From the NCBI GenBank assembly GCA_963741405.1, contig CAVUHX010000038.1:62001-126000 (forward strand): a DNA stretch of 64,000 nucleotides, read 5' to 3'. The position numbers were made by a program, and so were the translations under genes. Positions 8,146-17,441 of this stretch are shown piece by piece; position 1 is the first letter of the stretch; every line of letters starts with the position of its first letter. This stretch comes from Roseiarcus sp963741405 (lineage in GTDB: Bacteria > Pseudomonadota > Alphaproteobacteria > Rhizobiales > Beijerinckiaceae). The notes under the pieces are model-generated. The model saw only the letters and a program-made list of their open reading frames with translations. It searched no databases and had not been told where the DNA came from.

Positions 8146-8809
8146 GCAACGTATATCCGGCGCCGCGCACGGTCTGGATCAGCGAGATTTCGCGGCCGCG
8201 ATCGACCTTCGTCCTGAGACGGCTGATGTGGGTTTCGACGATGTTCGTCTTCGGATCGAAATGGAACTCCCACACCTGCTCGAGCAGCATCTTGCGCGTC
8301 ACCAGGCGGCCCTCGCTGCGCAGCAGGAATTCGAGCAGCCGGAATTCGCGCGGTTGCAGGTCGATCTCCTCGCCGCCGCGCCGCACGGTGCGGGCGACGA
8401 GATCCATTTCGAGGTCGCCGGCTTTCAGCACGGTTGGCGACGACCCGAGCGTCGGGCGCCGCGCGAGCGCGGTCAGGCGCGCCATCAACTCTTCGAAGGC
8501 GAACGGCTTGACGAGATAGTCGTCGCCGCCGGCCTCGAGCCCGTCGACCCGGTCGTCGATGCCGGAGAGATTGGTGAGGAAAAGCACCGGCGTCGAAACG
8601 CCCTCGGCCCGCATCAGGGCAACGACGCCGAGGCCGTCGAGTTGCGGCAGCATGCGGTCGAGAATGATGACGTCGAAACGATCGGCGGACGCCCGCGAGA
8701 ATCCCTCGCGGCCGTCCGTCGCGACCGTCGCCTCATGCCCGCGCGCTTCAAGCTCCACCGCGATGAAGTCGGCGGTTCCTTTATCGTCTTCGACGACCAG
8801 AATCTTCAT
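8123..8809 (-). CDS. OmpR-family response regulator
   Basis: A 228-residue regulator with an N-terminal receiver domain and a C-terminal winged-helix DNA-binding domain. The receiver has the acidic pair in VVEDD, the phospho-acceptor Asp51 in DVIILDRMLP and the conserved Lys in YLVKPF. The effector part runs from about residue 130 and shows the OmpR-type PREFRLLEFLL, VETHISRLR and TVRGAGYTLR motifs. It is transcribed first, with the kinase overlapping its 3' end. It heads leftward from 8809, 46 bases downstream of the second HiPIP gene on the same strand, so read-through from the HiPIP promoter is possible. Confidence 0.95.
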   Translation of the reverse strand: MKILVVEDDKGTADFIAVELEARGHEATVATDGREGFSRASADRFDVIILDRMLPQLDGLGVVALMRAEGVSTPVLFLTNLSGIDDRVDGLEAGGDDYLVKPFAFEELMARLTALARRPTLGSSPTVLKAGDLEMDLVARTVRRGGEEIDLQPREFRLLEFLLRSEGRLVTRKMLLEQVWEFHFDPKTNIVETHISRLRTKVDRGREISLIQTVRGAGYTLRVPNPAP

Positions 8810-8855
8810 CCCGTCGCAATAGCAGAACGGCGGGACGCCGCAATCGGCCCGGCGG

Positions 8856-9113
8856 CTAGATGGCCTTGGGCAGCCAGATGCGGCAGCCGCAGTCCTTCCC
8901 GACGTCGCCGGAGACCGCGATGCAGGCCGACGGAGCGACGAACAGCTTGCATTCGCCGCAGCGATGCCCGTTCAGCGCAATCGTCCGGAAGCGGACGCTG
9001 TCTTTCGACACTTTCACCGGCGACGGCTGCAACGCCGAGGCGCTTGTCGCCAGCACGGCGGCTCCGCCCGCCACGCAACTCCAGAGAAGCGTGCGACGCG
9101 AAAGGTCTGTCAT
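8856..9113 (-). CDS. Second high-potential iron-sulfur protein (HiPIP)
   Basis: An 85-residue precursor with a Tat-like start (MTDLSRRTLLWSCVAGGAAVL) and the HiPIP cluster pattern CGECKLF, ACIAVSG, then DCGCRIW. The last motif has two cysteines (CGC), where the first gene has GYC. It is divergent from the HiPIP at 4928 beyond the cysteine frame, so it is not a recent duplicate. Two HiPIPs in one window imply separate partners or conditions. A perfect FixK/FNR-type palindrome lies 78-91 bases upstream of the start codon, suggesting low-oxygen control. Downstream on the same strand is the two-component pair. Confidence 0.88.
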   Translation of the reverse strand: MTDLSRRTLLWSCVAGGAAVLATSASALQPSPVKVSKDSVRFRTIALNGHRCGECKLFVAPSACIAVSGDVGKDCGCRIWLPKAI

Positions 9114-9190
9114 GGCTCATTCCCGCTGAAAAAGGGGTGCGACAACCGCTCGCCCAAGCCTATCATTTCAACAAATCCGATTGTCTGTAT

Positions 9191-9204
9191 TTGATCCACG
9201 TCAA
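9191..9204. promoter_or_regulatory. FixK/FNR-type palindrome upstream of HiPIP
   Basis: TTGATCCACGTCAA matches TTGA-N6-TCAA, the binding site of FNR/FixK/FnrL regulators. It is centred about 84 bases before the start codon of the HiPIP gene, a normal distance for activation at -41.5 if the transcript begins about 40 bases before the ATG. The identical 14-mer occurs at 40953. Confidence 0.65.
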
Positions 9205-9352
9205 ATGCGAGGAAGAAAACCGCCGCGTCGGCCCTGAGCCGCGTCCATCGAAGCGCAATCTGCTGCCGTTCGCAGATCAGGAAGCTGCAGGAGCTCAAGC
9301 AGGAGATCGGGCTTTGGATTTCGAGGGCCGAGGCTGGCGCGGCTTCTGCCTC

Positions 9353-10096
9353 TCATCCCCCGCTCGCCTCGGTCACCTCGGGCGGAACGCGGCCTCGCGT
9401 GAGCACGAGCTTGCCGCCCTGCAAGCGCCAGACGACCCGCTCGACGCGAGTCGCGCCCCTTGCGTCGATCTTGTAATCGACCACGAGCGTGGTCTTGTCG
9501 GCAGGGTCGAAGAACCAGCTCGCCGCGACGACGATCGCCTTGCCCGAGTCCGCCGTCGCGCCCTCGTCGTCGGCCGAGAGCACAACCTGCGGCTTCGGGT
9601 CGAGATCGACGAGCGCGCCGGCGCGGAAGGCGAAGACGTCGAGACGCGACGATGAATAGCCCTGGAACGTCCCGCCGCTTTCGATCGCCATTGCGTCATC
9701 GCCGGCAATCTCGATCGGCCACACGTCCATGATGGCGCCGAAGGTCCCGAGTTGCGTGAATTCGTGAAATTTTGCGACCACCTTGAGGCCGCCGCCGATG
9801 CGCTGGATCACGTAGGCCGAAAGCGTCGCCGCGCAGCCATGACAGCCCTCGCCTGGCGCGCCTGCCTGAACGAGCAGCACATCGGCGCTCGCATAGCGAA
9901 GCACTTTGAGAGGATAGATGCAGTCGCTCTCGGCGCCGGCGAAATCCGCCTTGCCAAACACGGCCGCGACCTCGGAAGCGAGCGCGGAGTTGGCGCGGAC
10001 CTCCTTCTCCGCCGCCGGGCACAGCGCCGCGGGCGTCTCGGCCCGCGCCGAATTCGCGATCGAGAGCAGCGCTGCGAGAAGGAGAAAGCGCGTCAT
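9353..10096 (-). CDS. Secreted protein of unknown function
   Basis: About 247 residues starting with a clear signal peptide (MTRFLLLAALLSIANSARAET). The mature part has no motif I recognise. It has alternating beta-like segments (VLLVQAG, AIVVAASWFFDP, TTLVVDYKID), several acidic loops and cysteines in CIYPLK and CHGCAATL. The CHGC pair is not CxxCH, so it is not a heme site, but it could form a disulfide. An ATG 69 bases upstream is in frame, but the signal peptide fits the start given. There are no same-strand neighbours close by. Confidence 0.6.
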   Translation of the reverse strand: MTRFLLLAALLSIANSARAETPAALCPAAEKEVRANSALASEVAAVFGKADFAGAESDCIYPLKVLRYASADVLLVQAGAPGEGCHGCAATLSAYVIQRIGGGLKVVAKFHEFTQLGTFGAIMDVWPIEIAGDDAMAIESGGTFQGYSSSRLDVFAFRAGALVDLDPKPQVVLSADDEGATADSGKAIVVAASWFFDPADKTTLVVDYKIDARGATRVERVVWRLQGGKLVLTRGRVPPEVTEASGG

Positions 10097-10277
10097 GGCG
10101 GCGACCGGTGAGTTTTCGGGGACAGGCGCATGGAGCGTCTTAGCAAGCTGTCGATGAACGGCCAATGCCTCGTCGGGCTTCGGGACACACTGGGGTCCCG
10201 GCGAAAGACCTCGATTGAGCTTGTATCTGCTTTCGGAATGACCTTACCTGACGGCCTGATGACGGAAATCGTCGAGC

Positions 10278-11066
10278 ATGAACGGATTCAAACCGGCTCC
10301 ACTCAAGCGCCTCCTGATGATCGGTTGCGAGATCTTCTGCCGGGAAGCCGCGGCCGCGATTGCGCGGAGCCCCTGCATCGTCGATGTCGAGTTCATGCCG
10401 AAGAGCCTGCACGACATCGGCGAACAGGCGATGTCGTCGCGCCTGCAAGCCAGAATCGAGTCGTTGCTCGCATCGCGGACGCCGGACGCCTGGCCTGACG
10501 CGATCGTCCTGCTCTACGGCCTGTGCAACAATGGCGTTCGGGGCTTGCATGCCCCCGTGCCGATCGTCATCCCCCGCGCGCACGACTGCATCACGCTCCT
10601 GCTCGGATCCCGGGCCCGCTACGACGAGCACTTCCAGGCCAAACCCGGCAGCTTTTACCGATCTCCTGGTTGGATCGAGCGCGACGGCGACCCCGACGCC
10701 AACCCGGCGAGCGTGACCCGCCGGCTTGGCATCACCCATGACTACGCGGCACTGGTGGAAAAGTACGGGAAAGACAACGCCGACTACCTGATGGAGACGA
10801 TGGGCGACTGGTTCAAGAATTATCGCCGCCTGAGCTTGATCGACACCGGCGTTGGCCCCTACGACGAGTACCGGAGGATCTGTCGAGATGAGGCGAAAGA
10901 AAAAAACTGGATCTACGAAGAACTCGCCGGCGACACCGTCCTGATCAGGAAGCTCCTGAATGCCGATTGGAACGAGCAGGATTTTCTTGTCCTGCAGCCG
11001 GGACAGAAAATTGCTGCAAGCAACGACCAGGATGTGATCCGGGCGGATGAGGCGGATGCAACGTGA
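10278..11066 (+). CDS. DUF1638 domain protein
   Basis: A 262-residue protein with features of DUF1638: an early Cys in LLMIGCEIFCRE, the central VLLYGLCNNGVRGL, and IPRAHDCITLLLGS with Cys/His residues that could bind metal. DUF1638 proteins are repeatedly found beside corrinoid-dependent methyltransferases, and here the next gene, 24 bases downstream, is one such enzyme. No signal peptide is present. The ribosome site is weak; the start fits the beginning of the conserved region. The function is unproven. A helper role in corrinoid methyl transfer is inferred from context only. Confidence 0.75.
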   Translation: MNGFKPAPLKRLLMIGCEIFCREAAAAIARSPCIVDVEFMPKSLHDIGEQAMSSRLQARIESLLASRTPDAWPDAIVLLYGLCNNGVRGLHAPVPIVIPRAHDCITLLLGSRARYDEHFQAKPGSFYRSPGWIERDGDPDANPASVTRRLGITHDYAALVEKYGKDNADYLMETMGDWFKNYRRLSLIDTGVGPYDEYRRICRDEAKEKNWIYEELAGDTVLIRKLLNADWNEQDFLVLQPGQKIAASNDQDVIRADEADAT

Positions 11067-11090
11067 ACGCACCATCGGGGCGGACTTGAC

Positions 11091-12167
11091 ATGGACACGA
11101 GCTTCTATCTCGACCTCGCGCGCGACGGCCGCCGCCTGCCGCTCATCACGCATATGGTGCTGCACGAGAAGGAGGACCCTGATTCGATCCTCCTGGACGG
11201 CGGACGCCTGGCCGCGGTGATGCTGGAAGCCGCCGAACGCCTCGACAACCCCATGGCGCTGCCGGTGATGGATCTCACGCTCGAAAAGGACATCCTGCTG
11301 CGGACGATGGGGGTTCGGGCGGGCGCGACGGCGGCGTTCCACTTCGACAGGGTTCCCGATCCGGAGCAATGCGCCAACGTCACGAAAGATATCGACGTAA
11401 CGACGCACCCCCGGATCAGAGCCAATTGCGAAGCGCTTTCGATCCTCCGCGACGGCGGCAAGGCAGTTCCCGTCGGGATGGGTATCGGCCCCTTCTCCCT
11501 CCTGACCAAGCTGGTCAAGGATCCAATCAGCGCCATCTTCCTGGCGGGCGACGGCGTTACGCCGGACGAGGACAACGACGTGGCGCTGATCTTCGCCGTT
11601 CTCGGACTGGCGGAGTCGATTGTCCAAGCCAACTGCGCCGCCCAGATCAGGGCCGGCGCACGCGCGATCTTTTTGTGCGAACCGGCGGCCAATCGGGTCT
11701 ATTTATCGCCGAGGCAGATCCGGAAAGGAACGTCAGTTTACGACAAGTTCGTGACCGAACCCAACCTGCGCCTGAAGCGGCTGCTCGATGACAACGAGGT
11801 CGACTTGCTTTTCCACGACTGCGGCGAAGTGATTCCGGAGATGGTGACCTCGTTCGGGAAATTGAATCCAAAAATCATCAGCCTTGGAAGCCCGGTCAAG
11901 TTGTGGGAGGTCGAGAAATACATCGCAAAGGATGTCGTCATTTTCGGCAATCTGCCGACCCGGAAGTTTTATTCCGACGACGAGGTTCCGCTGCAGGCGA
12001 TCGACGGCCTGGTCGCCGAGATCGAGGAGAAGCTGGGCGCCAGCGGGCACCCGTTCATTGTCAGCAGCGAATGTGATGTCCTGAGCATGCCGGGATATGA
12101 AAAGACGATCATGGCGAAGATCAACGCGATGTGTCGATGCCGCAATCGTCAGTTCGAGTGCGAATAG
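11091..12167 (+). CDS. Uroporphyrinogen decarboxylase-fold methyltransferase (MtaA/CmuA type)
   Basis: A 358-residue single-domain protein of the URO-D/MtaA fold. The zinc-thiol type motif His-x-Cys is visible in LFHDCGEVI, with a later Cys in SSECDVLS, the pattern used by MtaA-like methylcobalamin:thiol methyltransferases. The mid-protein GMGIGPFSLLTKLV loop also fits. True HemE enzymes lack this His-x-Cys...Cys set, so heme synthesis is unlikely. It follows the DUF1638 gene and probably shares its transcript. No corrinoid protein gene lies in the window, so a partner must be encoded elsewhere. The methyl donor cannot be deduced. Confidence 0.75.
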   Translation: MDTSFYLDLARDGRRLPLITHMVLHEKEDPDSILLDGGRLAAVMLEAAERLDNPMALPVMDLTLEKDILLRTMGVRAGATAAFHFDRVPDPEQCANVTKDIDVTTHPRIRANCEALSILRDGGKAVPVGMGIGPFSLLTKLVKDPISAIFLAGDGVTPDEDNDVALIFAVLGLAESIVQANCAAQIRAGARAIFLCEPAANRVYLSPRQIRKGTSVYDKFVTEPNLRLKRLLDDNEVDLLFHDCGEVIPEMVTSFGKLNPKIISLGSPVKLWEVEKYIAKDVVIFGNLPTRKFYSDDEVPLQAIDGLVAEIEEKLGASGHPFIVSSECDVLSMPGYEKTIMAKINAMCRCRNRQFECE

Positions 12168-12278
12168 CCTTGCGGTCGATTTCCTGAACCGCCGCACGGA
12201 AAGCCGTGGCCGACGAGGAGATCAGGACTCCCGGCGCGACAGCCCGTTCGGGGTCCATCGCGCGCCGCGACCATCCAG

Positions 12279-13412
12279 TCACTGCAGCCCCGACGCCAGC
12301 CCGTTTTCGCCAACAATGGCGTGGACCATGGCCCAGAAATTTTCGAGGGGCGTATCCAGTTGAACATGGTGCGTCGGAGAGAGAATGAGCCCGCCGTCCG
12401 AGCCAACGGTCTGCAAGCGCTCCAGGACCTGTTCGCGCACTTCCTCCGGGGCGCCGAACGGGAGGGTATGCTGTTCGTCGATCGAACCCCAGAAACAGAG
12501 CTTGTCTCCATACTGACGCTTCAACTTCGCCGGATCCATGCAGCCCGGCTGCACGGGATTAAGCACGTCGAGTCCGATCTCGATCAATTCCGGGATGATC
12601 CGTTCGATGTTGCCGTCGGAATGATACGCAACCTTGACTTGCGGGTTTATCGCTTTCAGCGCGGAAATGAACTCGGCCATGCGGGGCTTGAGGAATCGCC
12701 GCCAGGCGGCGGGAGAGATCAGCATGCCGTGCTGCATGCCCACATCGTCGCCCGTCCAGATCATGTCGACGCCCAATTCGACGAGCCTCTTCGCGGCAGC
12801 CAGGTGATAGCGGAAGGGAATATCGAGAATTGCTTCGGCCAGAGGCGGGTCCTCCGTGAGATCGATCATCATCTGCTCCAGCCCGCGCAGCGCCCAGGCC
12901 GTTTCGAAGATAGTCGTCACCGTCACCCCGACGATCCAGTAGTCGCTCCCATGGGCGGCGATGACGCGCTCGGCCTCGCGATAAAGCTCGGGACGAAGCG
13001 GGTCGGGCGGGCGGTAGGATTCGATGGAACGGTTGTCGGCCAGCGGATGGCCGGCGATTTCCGTATAGAACCCGGCGCCGAAGCGGGTAACGTAGGGAGC
13101 GTTCCTCCACGGCACCCCCCACTCGTCGACATAGGAGTCCTTCCCGCCGGCGTAGGCCTCGTTGGCGTAATACGAGTTGGCCCAGCCGACCGAGGTGAGC
13201 AACAGATCCTGCCCCAGCGCGCGCTCCAGTTCGTAGGTGTTGCCGCCTCCGTGTGGATTGTGGACGGAATGGCCGGTCTGACGCATATCCTCGCGCAGTC
13301 TTTGGGCAAATTCCGGGGTGAAGCTGATCTGCATCGGACAACGGTCCGGCTTCTGATGGTTGAGGGCCGTGGCTACGCGATCGCGTGGCCTCATGGGCGC
13401 GCCATTACTCAC
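12279..13412 (-). CDS. Uroporphyrinogen decarboxylase-family protein, demethylase-like
   Basis: A 377-residue URO-D family protein starting at GTG (13412) with AAAGGA about ten bases upstream. The conserved opening RPRDRVATALNHQKPDRCPM, the central IWTGDDVGMQHGMLISP and the C-terminal YHSDGNIERIIPELIEIGLDVLNPVQPGCMDPAKLK mark the subgroup often found with corrinoid O- or C-demethylases rather than HemE. The gene is convergent with the MtaA-like gene (110 bases between ends). A FixK-type palindrome lies 131-144 bases upstream. It probably acts on a methylated substrate in the cytoplasm; the substrate is unknown. Confidence 0.75.
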   Translation of the reverse strand: MSNGAPMRPRDRVATALNHQKPDRCPMQISFTPEFAQRLREDMRQTGHSVHNPHGGGNTYELERALGQDLLLTSVGWANSYYANEAYAGGKDSYVDEWGVPWRNAPYVTRFGAGFYTEIAGHPLADNRSIESYRPPDPLRPELYREAERVIAAHGSDYWIVGVTVTTIFETAWALRGLEQMMIDLTEDPPLAEAILDIPFRYHLAAAKRLVELGVDMIWTGDDVGMQHGMLISPAAWRRFLKPRMAEFISALKAINPQVKVAYHSDGNIERIIPELIEIGLDVLNPVQPGCMDPAKLKRQYGDKLCFWGSIDEQHTLPFGAPEEVREQVLERLQTVGSDGGLILSPTHHVQLDTPLENFWAMVHAIVGENGLASGLQ

Positions 13413-13542
13413 GATCGAGTTTCCTTTCCTCGTGTCGTTCAGATGCGAACGTCGGAGGCGGCGCCTTGTGAGGCGAACCTCCCCCGCGCTTCAGCCGAAC
13501 GTGCTCTCGCGACTATCCATCGCCGGCTCCCTCAACAGGAAA

Positions 13543-13556
13543 TTGACCTCGGTCAA
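13543..13556. promoter_or_regulatory. FixK/FNR-type palindrome upstream of URO-D-like gene
   Basis: TTGACCTCGGTCAA fits TTGA-N6-TCAA. It lies between the kinase gene (stop at 13673, same strand) and the URO-D-like gene, about 137 bases before the latter's GTG. It suggests oxygen-responsive expression of that gene. Confidence 0.5.
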
Positions 13557-13672
13557 AAGACGAGAAATATCGCATTGTTCTCTTGCGACGTCGCAGCCGC
13601 GGACGGACGGCCGCGAAGAGCCCAAGAAGGGGCGTCGCGTGGTGCAACCCGCGCATTCAAGCCCGCCACATG

Positions 13673-14665
13673 TCAGAAAGGGATCCCCTTTTCCTTCGCT
13701 AGCGCTTTCAGAGACACATTCGGCCGCGCGCCGAGATGCTGGATGATCTCGGCCGCGGCGAGCGCGCCGAGACGGCCGCAGGTCGTCATGTCGGCGCCGC
13801 GCGCAAGGCCGGCGAGAAAGCCGGCGGCGAACATGTCGCCCGCGCCGGTCGTATCGGCGAGCTTGGCGATCGGAAAGGCTGGGACTTCCCACGTCGCGTC
13901 GCCCTCGACCACCACGCAACCCTTGGCCGAGCGCGTGACAATTCCAAGCACGCGCTCGGCGCGGAGCGCGTCGAGAGCCTCGTCGAAATGCGGCGTCTCG
14001 TAGAGCGACAGGACCTCGTCGGTATTGGCGAAGATCGTGTTGATCGTCTTCGTCCGCATGAGGTCGATGAATTCGCCGCGGAACCGGTCGACGCAGAACG
14101 AATCCGATAAAGTCAGCGCGACGCGATGGCCCGCTTCGCTGGCGATCCCGCCGGCCTTCTGGAAGGCCGATTTCGCCGCCGGGCGGTCCCACATGTAGCC
14201 TTCGAGATAGACGACCTTCGACTCGCGCACGAGCTTTTCGTCGACGTCGGGCGGCGAAAGATAGGTGCTCGCGCCGAGATAGGTGTTCATCGTCCGCTCG
14301 CCGTCGGGCGTCACATAGACGAAGCAGCGGCCGGTCGCCGGCCCGTGCTCCGCCGGCCGGGTGTCGAACCGCACGCCGGTCGAACGGATGTCGGAAATGA
14401 AGCTCTCGCCGAGCGGATCGCGCTTGACCTTGCCGATATAGGCGGCGGCGACGCCGAAAGATTGGACGCCTACGATTGTGTTGGCGGCCGAACCGCCCGA
14501 GATCACGCGCGGATCGACTCGGGCCTCGTAGAGTTGCTCGGCGCGATCCTCGTCGATCAGGGTCATCGCGCCCCTCACCATTTCCTGGGCGTCGAGATAG
14601 GCGTCGTCGGCGTAGGCCAGAATGTCGACCAGCGAATTGCCCAGCCCCAGGACTTCGATTGTCAT
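13673..14665 (-). CDS. PfkB-family kinase, adenosine kinase-like
   Basis: A 330-residue carbohydrate/nucleoside kinase of the PfkB fold. The first signature is in VISGGSAANTIVGVQSFG, and the second, with the anion hole and catalytic Asp, in ADTTGAGDMFAAGFLAG. The substrate loop GLGNSLVDILA and the overall length match the adenosine kinase-like group common in Alphaproteobacteria. It would phosphorylate adenosine or a related ribonucleoside or sugar with ATP. The start at 14665 was chosen because the fold begins at MTIEVLGLGNS. The upstream in-frame extension is Arg-rich and unlike the family. It is divergent from the patatin-like gene. Confidence 0.82.
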   Translation of the reverse strand: MTIEVLGLGNSLVDILAYADDAYLDAQEMVRGAMTLIDEDRAEQLYEARVDPRVISGGSAANTIVGVQSFGVAAAYIGKVKRDPLGESFISDIRSTGVRFDTRPAEHGPATGRCFVYVTPDGERTMNTYLGASTYLSPPDVDEKLVRESKVVYLEGYMWDRPAAKSAFQKAGGIASEAGHRVALTLSDSFCVDRFRGEFIDLMRTKTINTIFANTDEVLSLYETPHFDEALDALRAERVLGIVTRSAKGCVVVEGDATWEVPAFPIAKLADTTGAGDMFAAGFLAGLARGADMTTCGRLGALAAAEIIQHLGARPNVSLKALAKEKGIPF

Positions 14666-14808
14666 GCCGATTGCGCCCCTCGTGTTTCGAGGGGGCCTCG
14701 TCGCATAAGCGGAGCGGGAGATCAATCGGCGCAGGGCCGGCGCGTGTTGCCGCGCGTTCGAGCGCATGCGACAAATGGCGGCGGACTGTCGCCGCGGGGG
14801 CTCGCGCG

Positions 14809-17389
14809 ATGAATTGGACGTCGAAGGCGCTCTGGATCGTCCGGATTCTGGTCGCCTGCCGGGTCAGCGTGCTCAGCGTGCTCGCCGGGACGCTCCTGTT
14901 CCTGATGTCGACCCAGGCGCGCGACCTGTTTGCCGACGTGACCTTCGGAATCCTGCCGACAAGCCTTGGAGCCTGGGGCCACTGGCTGTGGTTCTTCGCC
15001 TGCCTCGTTTTCGTCTGGGCGTTCCCCGTCCATTACGCCGCAAGGCGGATGCTCCGTTCCGACGCCTGGATGTTCTCCTGCCGTATCCGGTCCGAGATCG
15101 ACCATCGCAAAGCGCTCGAAGTCCGGCGGGATCTCAAGGGCGCGATCAAATGGATTCCGCGCCTGCTCGCCGCCGCGCCCTTCGCCGCCGTCCTGATCGG
15201 GCTCTGGAAGGCGCATGGCGTCGTCGCGCAGACCATGGCGCTCGAACCGGCGCGCAACGCCTCCGGGCAGATCCTGGTCCTCGCCGGGCTTGACCTCCTG
15301 ATCGGCGCATCGTTCATCGCCTTCCTGTGGTCGCGGCAGATTCTGACGAAGCAGATGTCGACGCGGGTCGGCGTGGCGCTGGCCGTCGTCTATGCGCTCG
15401 CCGTCACGGGCCTTTTCGTCGCCTCCGTCGCCCGGCCGTTCTTTCCCGCCGACATCGCCCCGCGCGCCGCCAGCGTGCCGCTCTTGATGGGCGGCTTCAT
15501 GTTTGCCGGCACGTACCTCGCCTGGCTCGCTCACAAATATTGCATACCCGTCCTGGTGCTGTCGGTCGTCGCGGCCTTGTGGGTCACGGCCCAGAACGTC
15601 CATTTCAATGACGTCCGCACCCTGCCGAGCGCCTCGGACGATTTCAGCAAGCGGCAGATCGACATCGGCGACGCCGTCGAGAAATGGAAAGCCGCCAATT
15701 GCGACGCGCGCGGCTGCCCGCCGGCGGTGATCGTCGCCGCGGAGGGCGGCGCGAGCAGAGCTGCTTTCGCCGCTGCGACCGCGGTCGGCGAACTCCTCGA
15801 CAGCGCGAACGAATTGTCGGACGGGAAGGACCCGGCCAGGGCTATCGCGCCGGCCCGCCGCATCTTCGCCATTTCCGGCGTGTCGGGCGGCTCGTTCGGG
15901 GCGGCGACCATTCGGACGGCGCTCGCCGACTCGCTCGAGCGCGGGCAGTCTGCGCCGCCATGTCTCAGGGCGCCGCACGGATGGTTCGCCGTCGGGACGG
16001 GCGACGTGAGGACGAGCTGGCGCGGCTGCCTGCAGGCGCTGGTCGCCGGCGATTATCTCTCGCCCGCCTTCGTCGGCCTCGCCTTCCGCGACAATTTCTC
16101 GCCGCCGAACCCCGTGTCCGGCGGCTCCCTCCTGTTTTCCGACGACCGCGCGGCGCTGGTCGAGCGTGCCTGGGAACGGCACTACGACCAGGTCGTCAGG
16201 GGCGAGATTCCAGGCTTCTCCGACCAGCTCTACCAGGACCTCGCGGCTCCAAAGGGACCGGATTCGGGTCTGCGCGGACGGTTCGGCTTCGTCTCCGACA
16301 AGGTCGCCAAGCTCGACGGCGCCTGGCTGCCGCTGCTCCTGCTCAACGGGACCTCGGTCGCAACGGGCGCGCGCGTCATCGCCTCCGACCTCGTCTCGAC
16401 CCGCGCGGCGCCCGGCGGCCACGGGCATGCTCCCGGCCGGTTCTCGATCTATCCGGCGGCGTTCGACGTGTTCGAGATGCTCTCGACTCCGTGCCTCGAG
16501 TTGCAGGTCCAGGGCGACTCGTGCAAGACGGCGCATGACGGCATGGCCGACATTCCGGCGGCGCGCCAGGGGGCCGACATCCGGCTGTCGACGGCCGCGC
16601 TGCTTTCGGCGCGCTTTCCGATCATTTCGCCCGCCGCGATTGTCCGAGCTGGAGGTCGCGGCGAGACCGGCGACCGAATCGTCGATGGCGGCTATTTCGA
16701 GAATGCGGGCCTCACCACCGCTATGGACGTGGCAAGGGAGCTCCGCCGGCTCGGCGTCGTTCCAGTGGTGCTCTGGGTGCAGAACGGGCCACGAACCGAT
16801 GCGGGCGATCCCGTGTCTCCGGATGCGCCGCCGCCTTCGGCGACGGCCGGATCACTGGTTCCGCCGCGCGGCGCCGGAACGCCGGTGTTGAGCCGGGCCG
16901 ACCCGACCGGGCTCGAGGGCGTGTTCGGCGTCGTCGCCACGCCTGTCGTGGCGCTGGCGACCACCCGCGACGGTCACGGCTCCGAGGAGGCGGCTTCCGC
17001 GCAACGCGAGCTCTGGCTCCTGAACCGCGACGTCGAGCCGGAGGATCCGAAGCAGATCGGATCGAGCTACTACATGTTCGGCATGTTCGAGAATCCCGAA
17101 GTTCAGGCCGGATGCCGGACAGCCGCCGCCCGCTCCCGCCTGCGCCGGCCTCGCGAGCGACTGGCGCGCCGGGACCGACCGGATGAGCGAAGTGTCGATG
17201 AGCTGGTGGCTGTCGCAGTCGGTGCAGGCGGAGCTCGATTCGCAGATCTGCGACCTCAGGAACCGGCAGACGCTCGCCGATCTGTCGCGGCGCCTGTCGC
17301 AGCACTGCCCGGTCAAGCCGCTCGATCCTTCGAGCGGAGAAGCGGAGCCACCGCTGCCCGAAGGGTCGCCTCACCGGTGCGTCGAGTGA
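14809..17389 (+). pseudogene. Patatin-like phospholipase membrane protein, 3' frameshift
   Basis: A large protein of about 860 residues. The N-terminal third has several membrane helices (VLAGTLLFLMSTQA, WLWFFACLVFVWAFP, LLAAAPFAAVLIG, and more). The second part is patatin-like. The glycine loop AAEGGASRAA is followed by the nucleophile motif GVSGGSFGA (G-x-S-x-G) and the catalytic Asp in DGGYFENAGL (DGG/DGA motif). It is likely an inner-membrane lipid acyl hydrolase. The main frame goes wrong near 17105 after FENPEVQ. A one-base shift restores a sensible end (SDWRAGTDRMSEVSMSWW and on to a stop at 17389). Unshifted, the frame would run into the amidase gene. Because only the last 90 residues are affected, it may still be functional or reflect a sequence error. 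Confidence 0.7.
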
Positions 17390-17441
17390 CGAGCGCCCTT
17401 CTGGCGAAGGGCTCGGCTCTCTTGAGGGAAAGGCGCTGTTC

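Noticed and set aside
11091..13412. hemE (uroporphyrinogen decarboxylase) for heme synthesis
   Set aside because: Sequence features (His-x-Cys, later Cys; demethylase-type blocks) and the DUF1638 neighbour fit corrinoid methyl transfer better.
14722..16536. 604-codon minus-strand frame opposite the patatin-like gene
   Set aside because: Arg/Glu/Gly-rich shadow without ribosome site; the plus strand has patatin motifs.
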